Part shown: piece by piece, positions 8,606 to 17,242 of the stretch
How positions within the stretch are numbered: the stretch's first letter is position 1
Layout of the letters: every line of letters begins with the position of its first letter
From: Desulforhabdus sp. TSK
Lineage (GTDB): Bacteria > Desulfobacterota > Syntrophobacteria > Syntrophobacterales > Syntrophobacteraceae
DNA length: 43,981 bases
Assembly (NCBI RefSeq): GCF_022836495.1
Contig: NZ_BQXM01000039.1
Coordinates: 1-43,981 of the forward strand
Direction: 5' to 3'
The notes under the pieces: generated by a model
The model's database searches: none
What the model was told of the DNA's origin: nothing
What the model saw: the letters and a program-made list of their open reading frames with translations, nothing else
Made by a program: the position numbers and the translations under genes

Positions 8606-9499
8606 GTGACTTCAACCATTTTGCTCCAGCAACTGATCAACGGGATTTCCCTGGGAAGCCTCTATGGCCTGGTGGCCATCGGCTATACGATGGTCTACGG
8701 CATTTTGCGGCTCATCAATTTTGCCCACGGCGATCTCCTCATGTTTGCGGCGTATATTGCCATTTATGCCGCCGCGCTCCTGGCTCTGCCCTGGTATCTG
8801 AGCTTTCCCCTCGCGGTCATCGCCACCGGACTGCTGGGCATCCTCCTGGACCGTGCGGCCTACAAACCTCTTCGAAATGCACCCCGCATTTCTCTTCTCA
8901 TTTCTGCCATCGGGGCGTCTTTCCTCCTGGAAAATCTCGCGCTGGTGTTTATTGGGGGGGTTCCCAAGGCTTTCCCCAGACCGGAGATTTTCGACAGGGT
9001 CATTCCGATCCTGGGCCTGCGCATCCAGGTCCTGACATTGTACACTCCCGTCGTCACCCTCGTTCTGCTCTTCGGACTCCTTTATATCGTTTTCCACACC
9101 AAAGTGGGGAAAGCCATGCGGGCGGCTTCCAAGGACTTTGAAACGACGCGCCTCATGGGGATCAATCTGGACCGGATCATTTCCATTACCTTCCTCCTGG
9201 GGTCCATGCTCGCGGCAGCCGGAGGAATCATGTGGGCCATGAAGTATCCCCAGGTCAACCCCTTCATGGGCGTCTTCCCCGGGCTGAAGGCCTTCATTGC
9301 GGCGGTTCTGGGAGGCATCGGGAATATCGTGGGAGCGGTGCTGGGGGGATTCCTCCTGGGACTGGGGGAGATCCTCATTGTGGCGCTGGTGCCCGAGATG
9401 GCTCAATACCGCGACGCCTTCGCCTTTGTCATATTGATCCTCGTGCTGCTCTTTCGGCCAACGGGGATCATGGGAGAGCCCATCATCGATAAGAGTTGA
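8606..9499 (+). CDS. livH: Branched-chain amino-acid ABC transporter permease LivH
   Basis: 297-residue inner-membrane permease. The N-terminal LLQQLINGISLGSLYGLVAIGYTMVYG and the INFAHGDL motif are hallmarks of LivH. AVLGGIGNIVGAVLGG near residue 235 is the cytoplasmic coupling region, and LLFRPTGIMGE closes the protein. About eight hydrophobic helices are visible. GTG 8606 is chosen: GGGAG lies at 8594-8598 and the protein then begins directly at the conserved N-terminus. An earlier ATG at 8498 would add a polar 36-residue extension foreign to the family. It forms the channel with LivM, driven by LivG and LivF downstream. Confidence 0.9.
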   Translation: MTSTILLQQLINGISLGSLYGLVAIGYTMVYGILRLINFAHGDLLMFAAYIAIYAAALLALPWYLSFPLAVIATGLLGILLDRAAYKPLRNAPRISLLISAIGASFLLENLALVFIGGVPKAFPRPEIFDRVIPILGLRIQVLTLYTPVVTLVLLFGLLYIVFHTKVGKAMRAASKDFETTRLMGINLDRIISITFLLGSMLAAAGGIMWAMKYPQVNPFMGVFPGLKAFIAAVLGGIGNIVGAVLGGFLLGLGEILIVALVPEMAQYRDAFAFVILILVLLFRPTGIMGEPIIDKS

Positions 9500-9511
9500 G
9501 GAATGGAGAGC

Positions 9512-10543
9512 ATGGACAGGCAAAAACGAAATCTTTTACTCAATGGAGTCGGCCTCATCCTCCTGGGCGGCGTTCTTTTCCTTTTCAGTCGATACGGCTC
9601 GGACTACCACATACGCATTCTCAACAACATGGCCATCTTCATCACGCTGGCCGTGAGCTACAATCTCATCAACGGCATTTGTGGCATCCTGCACCTGGGT
9701 CCCAATGCCTTCGTGGCCATCGGGGCGTATACCGCGGCACTCCTCACCATGAGCCCCATGGAAAAGCAGCTGAACTTCATCATCCAGCCCCTCATCTGGC
9801 CCTTCAGTGCCGTGCAGGCGCCTTTCCTCCTGTCCCTCCTGGCAGGGGGCGTCATGGCAACGGTATTCGCCTTTCTCATCAGCTTCCCGGTATTTCGGGT
9901 GCGGGGGGATTACCTGGCGATCGTGACCCTGGGATTTGGAGAAGTCATCCGCGTCCTCTGCAACGCTTTGCAGGGCGTGACGAACGGGCCCCTGGGGCTG
10001 AAGGGGCTGTCTCCATTCACCAATCTCTGGTGGTCCTGGGGGGTGGCTGTCGTGACGGTGCTGCTGATCACCCGGCTCATCAACAGCAGTTACGGGCTGG
10101 CCATGAAGGCCATCCGGGATGATGAAACGGCGGCCCGTGCCATGGGAGTGGACCCCTTCAGGCACCTGCTGCTGGCCTTCCTCATCAGCGCATTCTTTTC
10201 GGGAGTCGCGGGAGGTCTACTCGCCCATCTCATCACGACGATTTCTCCGAGCCTCTTCACGTTCTTTCTCACTTTCAATCTGCTCATCATGATTGTGGTG
10301 GGGGGGCTGGGCAGCACGACGGGAGCCGTCCTTGGAGCCATGCTCTTTGCCTGGGGAGGAGAAGCGCTGCGCATCGTGGAAAGCCCCATGAACCTGGGGT
10401 TGTTCACCATCCCCGGGATTCCCGGCATGCGCATGGTGATTTTCAGCGTCATCCTCATGGTCGTGATCATTTTCGTACGCCGCGGAATCATGGGACAGAA
10501 GGAGCTGAGCTGGGGCTGGATTTTTGACAGGAATCCACGGTGA
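9512..10543 (+). CDS. livM: Branched-chain amino-acid ABC transporter permease LivM
   Basis: About 343 residues with some nine to ten hydrophobic helices. SYNLINGICGILHLGPNAF near residue 50 and LRGDYLAIVTLGFGE-like RVRGDYLAIVTLGFGEV near 130 are LivM hallmarks; GGLGSTTGAVLGAML is the coupling loop. ATG 9512 is preferred because TTGAGGA (9496-9502) and GGAG (9505-9508) lie before it; the in-frame ATG at 9503 directly abuts the SD. The gap from livH is 12 bases, so translation is probably coupled. Paired with LivH in the transport channel. Confidence 0.9.
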   Translation: MDRQKRNLLLNGVGLILLGGVLFLFSRYGSDYHIRILNNMAIFITLAVSYNLINGICGILHLGPNAFVAIGAYTAALLTMSPMEKQLNFIIQPLIWPFSAVQAPFLLSLLAGGVMATVFAFLISFPVFRVRGDYLAIVTLGFGEVIRVLCNALQGVTNGPLGLKGLSPFTNLWWSWGVAVVTVLLITRLINSSYGLAMKAIRDDETAARAMGVDPFRHLLLAFLISAFFSGVAGGLLAHLITTISPSLFTFFLTFNLLIMIVVGGLGSTTGAVLGAMLFAWGGEALRIVESPMNLGLFTIPGIPGMRMVIFSVILMVVIIFVRRGIMGQKELSWGWIFDRNPR

Positions 10544-10561
10544 GATGAAGGGGAGTCTTTG

Positions 10562-11338
10562 GTGATGGGCACATTTTTTCAGGCAGACCGCCTGGTAATG
10601 CAGTTCGGGGGGCTAACGGCCGTGAATGAGTTTTCCATGACGCTTCAGCCGGGGGAGCTGGTGGGACTCATTGGACCGAACGGAGCGGGAAAAACCACGG
10701 TTTTCAATATGATCACGGGAGCCTATACCCCTACGTCGGGAGACGTCCTGTGGCAGGAAGAAAAGATCACCCGGCTCCCCGTACAGTTGATCACCGCGCG
10801 GGGCATCGCGCGGACTTTCCAGAACATCCGGCTTTTCAACGACCTGACGGTTCTGGAGAATGTCATGGTGTCCATGCATCACAAGATCCGGTCGCGATTT
10901 TGGGAGGCCATGTTGGGCTTTTCGCGCTATCGGGAGGAAAGACGCAGGATGTACGAGGAATCCATGGACTACCTCCAGGAAATGGGACTGGCCCACCTGG
11001 CGGAGGAAAAAGCTTCCTCCCTGGCCTACGGCCAGCAGCGCCGTCTGGAAATAGCCAGGGCTCTGGCCACACGCCCCAGACTGCTGCTTCTGGATGAGCC
11101 CGCGGCAGGAATGAACCCTCTGGAAACCATGGAATTGGCGGAAATGGTGCGGGGCTTGCGCCAGAAGTACGGGCTTACGATTTTTCTCATCGAGCACGAC
11201 ATGAAATTTGTCATGGGTCTGTGCGAACGGATCAAGGTGCTCGACTACGGCATCACCATCGCCGAGGGGACTCCCGCCGAGATCCAGAAGAATCCCGATG
11301 TCATCAAAGCTTACCTTGGAGAGCAGAAGAATGCTTAA
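10562..11338 (+). CDS. livG: Branched-chain amino-acid ABC transporter ATPase LivG
   Basis: 258-residue ABC ATPase. Walker A GPNGAGKTT, the LivG-specific RTFQNIRLF after the Q-loop, signature LAYGQQRRLEIARAL, Walker B LLLLDEPAAGMNP and the switch IEHDM are all present. AAGGGGAG at 10548-10555 points to GTG 10562 or ATG 10565 as start; a TTG at 10559 is also in frame. It energises transport with LivF. The end overlaps livF by 8 bases. There is a second LivG in the window at 20,088-20,852. Confidence 0.92.
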   Translation: MMGTFFQADRLVMQFGGLTAVNEFSMTLQPGELVGLIGPNGAGKTTVFNMITGAYTPTSGDVLWQEEKITRLPVQLITARGIARTFQNIRLFNDLTVLENVMVSMHHKIRSRFWEAMLGFSRYREERRRMYEESMDYLQEMGLAHLAEEKASSLAYGQQRRLEIARALATRPRLLLLDEPAAGMNPLETMELAEMVRGLRQKYGLTIFLIEHDMKFVMGLCERIKVLDYGITIAEGTPAEIQKNPDVIKAYLGEQKNA

Positions 11339-12032
11339 AGTGAACGATCTCCATGTCTACTACGGGGGAATTCATGCTTTGAAAGGCGTGCACCTGTCTG
11401 TGGAGCAGGGGCAGATCGTGACCCTCATCGGAGCCAACGGAGCGGGAAAGAGCACTACGCTCCGAACCATCGTCGGCCTGGAACGGCCCCGCACCGGGAC
11501 GGTGCTGTTCAACAGCGAAGACCTGACGAAGCTCGATACCCATCGCATCATCCAGCGGGGCATCGGCATCAGTCCCGAAGGACGCAAGGTCTTTCCCAAC
11601 CTGACAGTGATGGAAAATCTCGAGCTGGGAGCCTATCATCAAAGCCAGAAGGATGCCGCGGTCCAGATGGAGTGGGTTTATACGCTCTTCCCGCGCCTGC
11701 GGGAGCGGAGCAGGCAATTGACCGGGACCCTGAGCGGCGGCGAGCAGCAGATGGTGGCCCTCGGCAGGGCGCTCATGAGTCGTCCGAAGCTGGTGCTTCT
11801 GGACGAGCCTTCCCTGGGCTTGGCCCCTCTCGTGGTGGAAGAGGTCTTCAGGACGATTCAAACCACCAATGAACAGGGTGCGACCATTTTGCTGGTGGAG
11901 CAGAATGCCATGGCGGCCCTTCACGTGGCTCATTATGCTTATGTCCTGGAAACGGGCAGGGTAATCCTGGAAGGCCCGGGTAAAACGCTTCTCGCCGACG
12001 AGCGGGTGCGGCAGGCCTATCTCGGGGAATAG
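11331..12032 (+). CDS. livF: Branched-chain amino-acid ABC transporter ATPase LivF
   Basis: 233-residue ABC ATPase with Walker A GANGAGKSTT, signature LSGGEQQMVALGRAL, Walker B LVLLDEPSLGLAP and VEQNA in the switch region, the LivF pattern. ATG 11331 starts inside the end of livG (8-base overlap) and gives a protein that begins at the conserved MLKVNDLHVYYG; the longer open frame from 11208 only runs over livG in another phase. It is followed after 11 bases by rarA on the same strand. Confidence 0.93.
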   Translation: MLKVNDLHVYYGGIHALKGVHLSVEQGQIVTLIGANGAGKSTTLRTIVGLERPRTGTVLFNSEDLTKLDTHRIIQRGIGISPEGRKVFPNLTVMENLELGAYHQSQKDAAVQMEWVYTLFPRLRERSRQLTGTLSGGEQQMVALGRALMSRPKLVLLDEPSLGLAPLVVEEVFRTIQTTNEQGATILLVEQNAMAALHVAHYAYVLETGRVILEGPGKTLLADERVRQAYLGE

Positions 12033-12043
12033 TCGAATTGACA

Positions 12044-13393
12044 ATGGTTCAGCAGCTCAATCTTTTTGAAAGCCGTTCCCAGGAGAAACTGCGGGATTTT
12101 GCCCCGTTGGCCGAAAGACTGCGCCCCACCTGCATCGACGACTTTGTGGGGCAGCGCCACCTCCTGGCGGAGGGCAGGATCCTGCACCGCCTCCTTCAAA
12201 CCCGAAAGCTCCAGTCTTTGATATTCTGGGGGCCTCCAGGGTGTGGCAAAACGACTCTGGCAGCGATCATCGCTCAACACACCGGAACGCACCTCGTATC
12301 CCTTTCCGCCGTCATGGCAGGCACGCGGGAAATTCGGGGCGCCGTGGACGAAGCGTTGAGTGTTTGGGGCCGGGAAAAGAAGCGCACCTGGCTCTTCATG
12401 GATGAAATCCATCGGCTGAACAAAGCGCAGCAGGACACGCTCCTCCCGCACGTGGAAAACGGGACCCTGCTGCTCCTGGGAGCCACGACGGAAAATCCCT
12501 CCTTCGAGATCATCCGTCCTCTCCTTTCGCGGGCTCAGGTCCTTGTCCTGGAGCCCCTTGGGGAGGAAGACCTCCGGGCGCTCATTGCACGCGCCTTGGC
12601 GGACCGCGACAAAGGGTTGGGAAGCTATCCCGCAAAACTCTCGCAGGAAGCCGAAGACTACCTCCTGGCCGCATCGGGCGGCGACGCACGCATTGTCCTC
12701 AACGCGCTGGAAACGGCGGTTCTCACGGCACCCCCCACCGGGGAAGGGTCCGTCAGGGTGATCGACCTGCAGATGATGCAGGAATCGCTGCAGCGTAAGT
12801 CCGTCCATTATGACAAAGGAGGGGAGGAGCATTTCAATCTCATTTCCGCGCTCCACAAGAGTGTACGGGGGAGCGACCCCGATGCCTCTCTCTACTGGCT
12901 GGCGCGGATGTTGAGCGCCGGTGAGGACCCCCTGTACATTGCTCGGCGCCTGGTGCGCATGGCTTCAGAAGACATCGGCCTGGCGGAGCCGGATGCCCTG
13001 ATGGAGGCCATGGCAGGCATGCAGGCGTATCAGTTGCTGGGAAGCCCGGAGGGGGAGCTGGCGCTGGCCCAGGTGACCGTCTATCTGGCGCTGGCTCCCA
13101 AGAGCAACTCCCTTTACACCGCCTTCAGGAAATCCAAGGAATACGCTGAAAAAACAGGAACCTACCCGGTGCCCCTCCATCTTCGCAACGCCCCCACCAC
13201 CCTGTTGAAGGAGCTGGGGTATGGCCGGAAATATCGCTACCCCCACGATGACCCCACCGGATGGGTGGAGGAGGTTTATCTTCCGGAACCCCTGAAAGAG
13301 ACGGTCTTTTACCAGCCGACAGCGAGGGGCTGGGAAGGGAAATGGCGCCAGCTGCTGGCTCGGCGACGGCAAATGGTTCAAAAGGGAGTATGA
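12044..13393 (+). CDS. rarA: Replication-associated recombination protein RarA (AAA ATPase)
   Basis: 449-residue clamp-loader-like AAA+ protein (RarA/MgsA/WRNIP1 family), which acts at stalled replication forks with SSB. RLRPTCIDDFVGQRHLL opens the AAA domain; Walker A GPPGCGKTT is near residue 68, Walker B LFMDEIHRLNK near 120, sensor GATTENPSF near 150. The MgsA C-terminal tetramer region includes LYWLARMLSAGEDPLYIARRLVRMASEDIG and the terminal YKYPHD-like KYRYPHDDP. ATG 12044 has no clear SD and lies 11 bases from the livF stop, so coupling to livF is likely. Its end overlaps the histidine kinase start by four bases (ATGA). Its place in a liv operon is probably chance adjacency. Confidence 0.93.
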   Translation: MVQQLNLFESRSQEKLRDFAPLAERLRPTCIDDFVGQRHLLAEGRILHRLLQTRKLQSLIFWGPPGCGKTTLAAIIAQHTGTHLVSLSAVMAGTREIRGAVDEALSVWGREKKRTWLFMDEIHRLNKAQQDTLLPHVENGTLLLLGATTENPSFEIIRPLLSRAQVLVLEPLGEEDLRALIARALADRDKGLGSYPAKLSQEAEDYLLAASGGDARIVLNALETAVLTAPPTGEGSVRVIDLQMMQESLQRKSVHYDKGGEEHFNLISALHKSVRGSDPDASLYWLARMLSAGEDPLYIARRLVRMASEDIGLAEPDALMEAMAGMQAYQLLGSPEGELALAQVTVYLALAPKSNSLYTAFRKSKEYAEKTGTYPVPLHLRNAPTTLLKELGYGRKYRYPHDDPTGWVEEVYLPEPLKETVFYQPTARGWEGKWRQLLARRRQMVQKGV

Positions 13394-14877
13394 AGACACC
13401 TTTTTCTCACAGCAGGCAAACGTTGGATGGGGGAGCGCCCTTTCAACTGGTCAAGTATGTCTCCTTGTCGAGCCTCATGGTGATTCTCGTCTGTACCTTT
13501 TTTCTGTCGGGTTTTATTTCAGAAAGAGTCAAAGATATCCTCTATGAAAAGAGTGTGCAGTATGCTTCGCTGGTGGGAGAAAATCTCAATCACCAGGTTT
13601 TCTTCCAGTTCACGCTTCCCACTCTCATCAGTGACGGGGAAATACGGCTCAGCCGGGACAGCCAGTACGAGCGTCTCGACAAGGTCGTGCGGAATACCAT
13701 CCATGGCTTTTCCCTCGAACGCGTGAATATCTACGACACGCAGCAGGTGCTCACTTACAGCACGGAATTCGAGAAGGTCGGCACCAAGGGCAATCTTGCC
13801 GATGTCTTCGATCGCGCTCTGCGGGAGGAGTCGGTTTCCATCCTGGTGAGCGAAAAAAAGTCCTTCCTGGGGATCATCAAATGGAAGGGGGGCGTACGCA
13901 AGCTCAAAACCTATTTTCCCATGTGGGAAGAAAAGCCCATGAGCTGGAAGAGGGGCAAGATCCTGGGGGTATTTGAAATCATCCAGGACATCACGTATGA
14001 TTACACCATCATCCACCGTTTTCAGCTCATCGTCCTCCTGAGCTTCCTCGCTTTTGTGGGGGTCGTCTTTGTGACGATTCTTCTTTTCGCCGGGAGAGCG
14101 GAAAAAATCATTGCCGCCCGATCCAATGAGCAGAGAAAGCTGGAAGATCGGCTCCACCAGGCGGAGCGGCTCGCAGCCCTGGGGGAAATGGTGGCCGGTG
14201 TGTCCCACGAAATTCGAAATCCCTTGGGGATCATCAGGAGCTCGGCGGAGCTGCTGCATAAACGCATCGAAAATGAGCGGGAGAAGCGGTTCACATCCAT
14301 CATCGTGGAAGAGGCCACGCGGCTCAACGGCATCGTGACGGAATTTTTGGATTTTGCACGCCCGAAGACGATTCGTCCGGTTCCCTGCCACATCGAGGAT
14401 ATTCTGGACCGCAATCTTCAGACCCTGGAGCCTGAATGCATCAAGCTGGGAGTCTCGGTGGAAAAAGACTACCAGAGCGGGTTTTACACCCTCGAGGCTG
14501 ATACGGACCTGCTCTACCGGGCCTTTTTTAACCTCATGGCCAACGCTCTGCAGGCCATGCCAGAAGGGGGCACCTTGCGGGTAAAGTCTTCCCTCATCGC
14601 CAATGCCAAGCGTCCGACGGAGATGGAAGTCCGGGTAGAGGACACAGGGGTGGGGCTCCCCAGGGAACTTCTGAAGAAGATTTTCAACCCGTTTTTCACC
14701 ACCCGGGAAAAGGGGACGGGGCTGGGGCTGTCCATCGTGCAATCCATCATCGACAGCCACAACGGATACATCGAGATCGAGAGCACCGAGGGAAAGGGGA
14801 CGGTCATCGTCATTCGACTGCCCTTGTCTCAGCCGGTGAGAAAAGAAGAGAAAGTAACAGCGGTGCAGTTGTCATGA
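13390..14877 (+). CDS. Membrane sensor histidine kinase of an NtrC-type two-component pair
   Basis: 495 residues. Two membrane segments, at about 21-43 and 211-234, enclose a periplasmic sensor region of about 165 residues that I do not recognise. The kinase core follows: H-box [10 protein letters not shown] with the phospho-accepting H273, N-box [17 protein letters not shown]1 VEDTGVGLP and G2 [13 protein letters not shown]. It should autophosphorylate and pass phosphate to the regulator encoded next. The ATG overlaps the rarA stop (ATGA), and its own stop overlaps the regulator's ATG in the same way, so rarA, kinase and regulator are translationally coupled. Confidence 0.9.
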   Translation: MKTPFSHSRQTLDGGAPFQLVKYVSLSSLMVILVCTFFLSGFISERVKDILYEKSVQYASLVGENLNHQVFFQFTLPTLISDGEIRLSRDSQYERLDKVVRNTIHGFSLERVNIYDTQQVLTYSTEFEKVGTKGNLADVFDRALREESVSILVSEKKSFLGIIKWKGGVRKLKTYFPMWEEKPMSWKRGKILGVFEIIQDITYDYTIIHRFQLIVLLSFLAFVGVVFVTILLFAGRAEKIIAARSNEQRKLEDRLHQAERLAALGEMVAGVSHEIRNPLGIIRSSAELLHKRIENEREKRFTSIIVEEATRLNGIVTEFLDFARPKTIRPVPCHIEDILDRNLQTLEPECIKLGVSVEKDYQSGFYTLEADTDLLYRAFFNLMANALQAMPEGGTLRVKSSLIANAKRPTEMEVRVEDTGVGLPRELLKKIFNPFFTTREKGTGLGLSIVQSIIDSHNGYIEIESTEGKGTVIVIRLPLSQPVRKEEKVTAVQLS

Positions 14878-16385
14878 AGAATATTTTGATTGTAGACGAC
14901 GAGAAAAACTATCTGCTGGTCCTGGAAGATCTCCTGGAGGAGGAAGGATATCGCGTACTGACGGCCGATTCAGCCCTGAAGGCGTTGGAGATTCTTCAGG
15001 AGAGCGATCTGGATGTGGTGATCACCGATATGAAGATGCCCGGGATGGATGGGATGGCTCTGCTGGATGCCGTCCACTCCCTGAATCCGGATCTTCCCGT
15101 CATCATGATGACCGCCTTCGGTTCGGTGGAGCGGGCTGTGGAAGCCATGCGGAAGGGGGCTTTCGACTACATTTTGAAGCCCTTCCAAAACGATGAGCTG
15201 AAGCTCACCATTCGCAAGGGTATCGAGCACTACCAGCTTGTCTGCCGGAATCGATATTTGACGAAGGAACTGCAGGAAAGATACAGCTTCAGCAGCATCA
15301 TCGGCAAAAGTGCTCCCATGCAGCGCATCTACCAGCTGATCGAGAAGGTGGCGCCCACCAAGGCCACGGTGCTCATCACGGGGGAATCGGGAACGGGGAA
15401 GGAATTGATCGCCCGGGCCATCCATTTCAACAGCACCCGACGAGATCAGCCGTTCATCTCCGTCAATTGCGGAGCCCTGCCCGAAACCCTCCTGGAGAGC
15501 GAGCTCTTCGGCCACGAAAAAGGGGCGTTCAGCGGTGCCATCCAGCAACGGAAAGGCCGTTTTGAAATGGCCCACCAGGGGACTCTGTTCCTGGATGAGA
15601 TCAGTGAAATGTCCACATCACTGCAGGTAAAGCTGCTGCGAGTCCTGCAGGAGATGGAATTCGAGCGGGTAGGGGGGAGTCAGACCGTTCGGGTGGATGT
15701 CCGGGTCGTGGCCGCTTCCAACCGAAAACTGAAAGAAGAGGTGGCCATGGCTCGATTCCGCGCCGATCTCTTCTATCGACTCAACGTGGTTCATGTGGCT
15801 CTTCCTCCCCTGAGGGACCGGATCGATGATATCCCCCTGCTCGTCACTCACTTTCTGGAAAAATACGGGAAGGAAAGCAATCGCAGCGGCATCGGGATGG
15901 ATCCTGACGCCATGAGGGTTCTACTGGAATATCCCTGGCCCGGAAACGTGAGAGAATTGGAAAATATCGTGGAGCGGGCCGTGATCCTTTCCAACGGGAA
16001 GCAGATCACTGTCAAGGATCTGCCCGCAGACGTGCGGGAGCCATTGCAGGGGAATTCCTCCGTCCCTCGGCAGGAAGAAGGGGAAGCGCCGGAGGAGATC
16101 CACTCCATGGACCTCGGGGAAGATCTGCCGCCTCTGGAGCCTGGAGAAAGGCTTCAGTCATCCGGCTTGAAGCCCAGGCAAATGAAAGCCATTGAATTCT
16201 TGAAGGCACATGGTTTTATTACCAATAAATACTATTCTCAGATGAACAAAATTTCCGAACGTCAAGCGCTGCGGGAACTGAATGAAATGGTGGATGGAAA
16301 TGTATTGAATAGAACGGGAAAGGGACGGGCATGCCGTTATCTTTTAGTCAATGATTCAATCGATGATTCAGGCTTTGAGGAATGA
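14874..16385 (+). CDS. Sigma-54-dependent NtrC-family response regulator with a non-Fis C-terminus
   Basis: 503 residues. Receiver domain at 1-120 with D52 as phosphorylation site, T78 and K100; AAA+ domain at about 138-370 with Walker A GESGTGKE (168-175), the sigma-54 contact loop GAFSGA (215-220; the usual form is GAFTGA), Walker B GTLFLDEI (234-241) and [16 protein letters not shown]. The C-terminus does not look like the usual Fis helix-turn-helix. Residues about 430-495 read as a winged helix: [16 protein letters not shown], then [12 protein letters not shown] and a [10 protein letters not shown] wing. It is partner of the upstream kinase (4-base overlap) and should activate sigma-54 promoters. 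Targets are unknown. Confidence 0.9.
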   Translation: MKNILIVDDEKNYLLVLEDLLEEEGYRVLTADSALKALEILQESDLDVVITDMKMPGMDGMALLDAVHSLNPDLPVIMMTAFGSVERAVEAMRKGAFDYILKPFQNDELKLTIRKGIEHYQLVCRNRYLTKELQERYSFSSIIGKSAPMQRIYQLIEKVAPTKATVLITGESGTGKELIARAIHFNSTRRDQPFISVNCGALPETLLESELFGHEKGAFSGAIQQRKGRFEMAHQGTLFLDEISEMSTSLQVKLLRVLQEMEFERVGGSQTVRVDVRVVAASNRKLKEEVAMARFRADLFYRLNVVHVALPPLRDRIDDIPLLVTHFLEKYGKESNRSGIGMDPDAMRVLLEYPWPGNVRELENIVERAVILSNGKQITVKDLPADVREPLQGNSSVPRQEEGEAPEEIHSMDLGEDLPPLEPGERLQSSGLKPRQMKAIEFLKAHGFITNKYYSQMNKISERQALRELNEMVDGNVLNRTGKGRACRYLLVNDSIDDSGFEE

Positions 16386-16485
16386 AATTCATTCCCTATC
16401 ATTGTGGATCCTGCAAAAAATACCCTGCCAAAAAAGCGATTCCTGCCACGAAGATATGCTTTAAATCGCACGGTTGTTTTAAATG

Positions 16486-16514
16486 TTGACTTGTATATAA
16501 AATATATTCATAAT
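16486..16514 (+). promoter_or_regulatory. Sigma-70 promoter of the MucR-like gene
   Basis: TTGACT at 16486-16491, a 17-base spacer, and CATAAT at 16509-16514. The flanks are very AT-rich (TATATAAAATATATTC), the sort of DNA MucR/Ros proteins bind, so autoregulation is plausible. The leader to the ATG is about 95 bases. Confidence 0.65.
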
Positions 16515-16616
16515 TTTTCTTATGAAATGTTGAAATTCCGTGTTGGAGTTTGCACTATTGATACGGACTTTTTATTTCAATGATGGGTTCAGGATGTATA
16601 CATAAGGAGGATATTC

Positions 16617-17171
16617 ATGACAAAAAAACTGTTGGAAATTGCTGCTGATATTGTCCAGGTACAGGCTTCTTCCGGGCAGATGAGTGCGGAACAGGTGGAG
16701 ACGGCTCTCATCAAGACCTTTACGACCCTCCAGCGCATGCAAAGGGCTGAAGAGGAAGGGACGGCTCTGGACTTGCTCAAAGGACATGAAGACAGGGGCG
16801 TTGAAGAGCGAGCGCCCGAAAAGACCGATCCAAAAGAATCCATTCAGGAAGACAAGGTGATTTGCCTGGAATGCGGCGCAGCCATGAAGCAACTGACGGC
16901 CAAGCATCTCCTTGCCCACGGTCTGACTATCCGTGAATACAAGCAAAAATGGGGATTTCCCTTGAAGCAGTCACTTTCGGCGCGCGCTCTGTCCAAGGCC
17001 CGCAGCAAGGCGGCGAAAAGGCGGGGATTACCTGAAAACCTCGTGAAATACCGGGAAAGTCGCAAGCTGATGAAGAGCGGGGAAAGCTTGATGGATGCTT
17101 CGCCGCAAGGAGTTCCCGCTGAAGAGCCCGCGCCCGTCGGAGCAAACAAAAAGAACGGCCCCAATTCGTAA
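16617..17171 (+). CDS. MucR/Ros-family zinc-finger transcriptional regulator
   Basis: 184 residues. The central part matches the ROSMUCR family: ICLECG then KHLLAHGLTIREYKQKWGF. The likely zinc ligands are C83, C86, H97 and H101 (C-X2-C-X10-H-X3-H, close to the Ros finger). The N-terminal 75 residues are helical and acidic and resemble the oligomerising arm of MucR proteins; the C-terminal 35 residues are low-complexity. A perfect AAGGAGG at 16604-16610 precedes the ATG. It has its own promoter and terminator, so it is monocistronic. MucR proteins bind AT-rich DNA and often repress broadly; a role for this one cannot be specified. Confidence 0.85.
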   Translation: MTKKLLEIAADIVQVQASSGQMSAEQVETALIKTFTTLQRMQRAEEEGTALDLLKGHEDRGVEERAPEKTDPKESIQEDKVICLECGAAMKQLTAKHLLAHGLTIREYKQKWGFPLKQSLSARALSKARSKAAKRRGLPENLVKYRESRKLMKSGESLMDASPQGVPAEEPAPVGANKKNGPNS

Positions 17172-17185
17172 CGGTGAGGGAAGGG

Positions 17186-17220
17186 GGGAGCTGCAAAACC
17201 CAGGCAGTTCCCGCCTTTTT
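17186..17220 (+). terminator. Intrinsic terminator after the MucR-like gene
   Basis: Nine-bp stem GGGAGCTGC (17186-17194) with GCAGTTCCC (17204-17212), one G-T pair, nine-base loop, then GCC and five T residues (17216-17220). It lies 15 bases past the stop codon. Confidence 0.75.
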
Positions 17221-17242
17221 CATCTGCACAGGAAGAGAAATT

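Noticed and set aside
16545-16560. Sigma-54 promoter in TTGGAGTTTGCACT
   Set aside because: GG and GC are five bases apart instead of ten.
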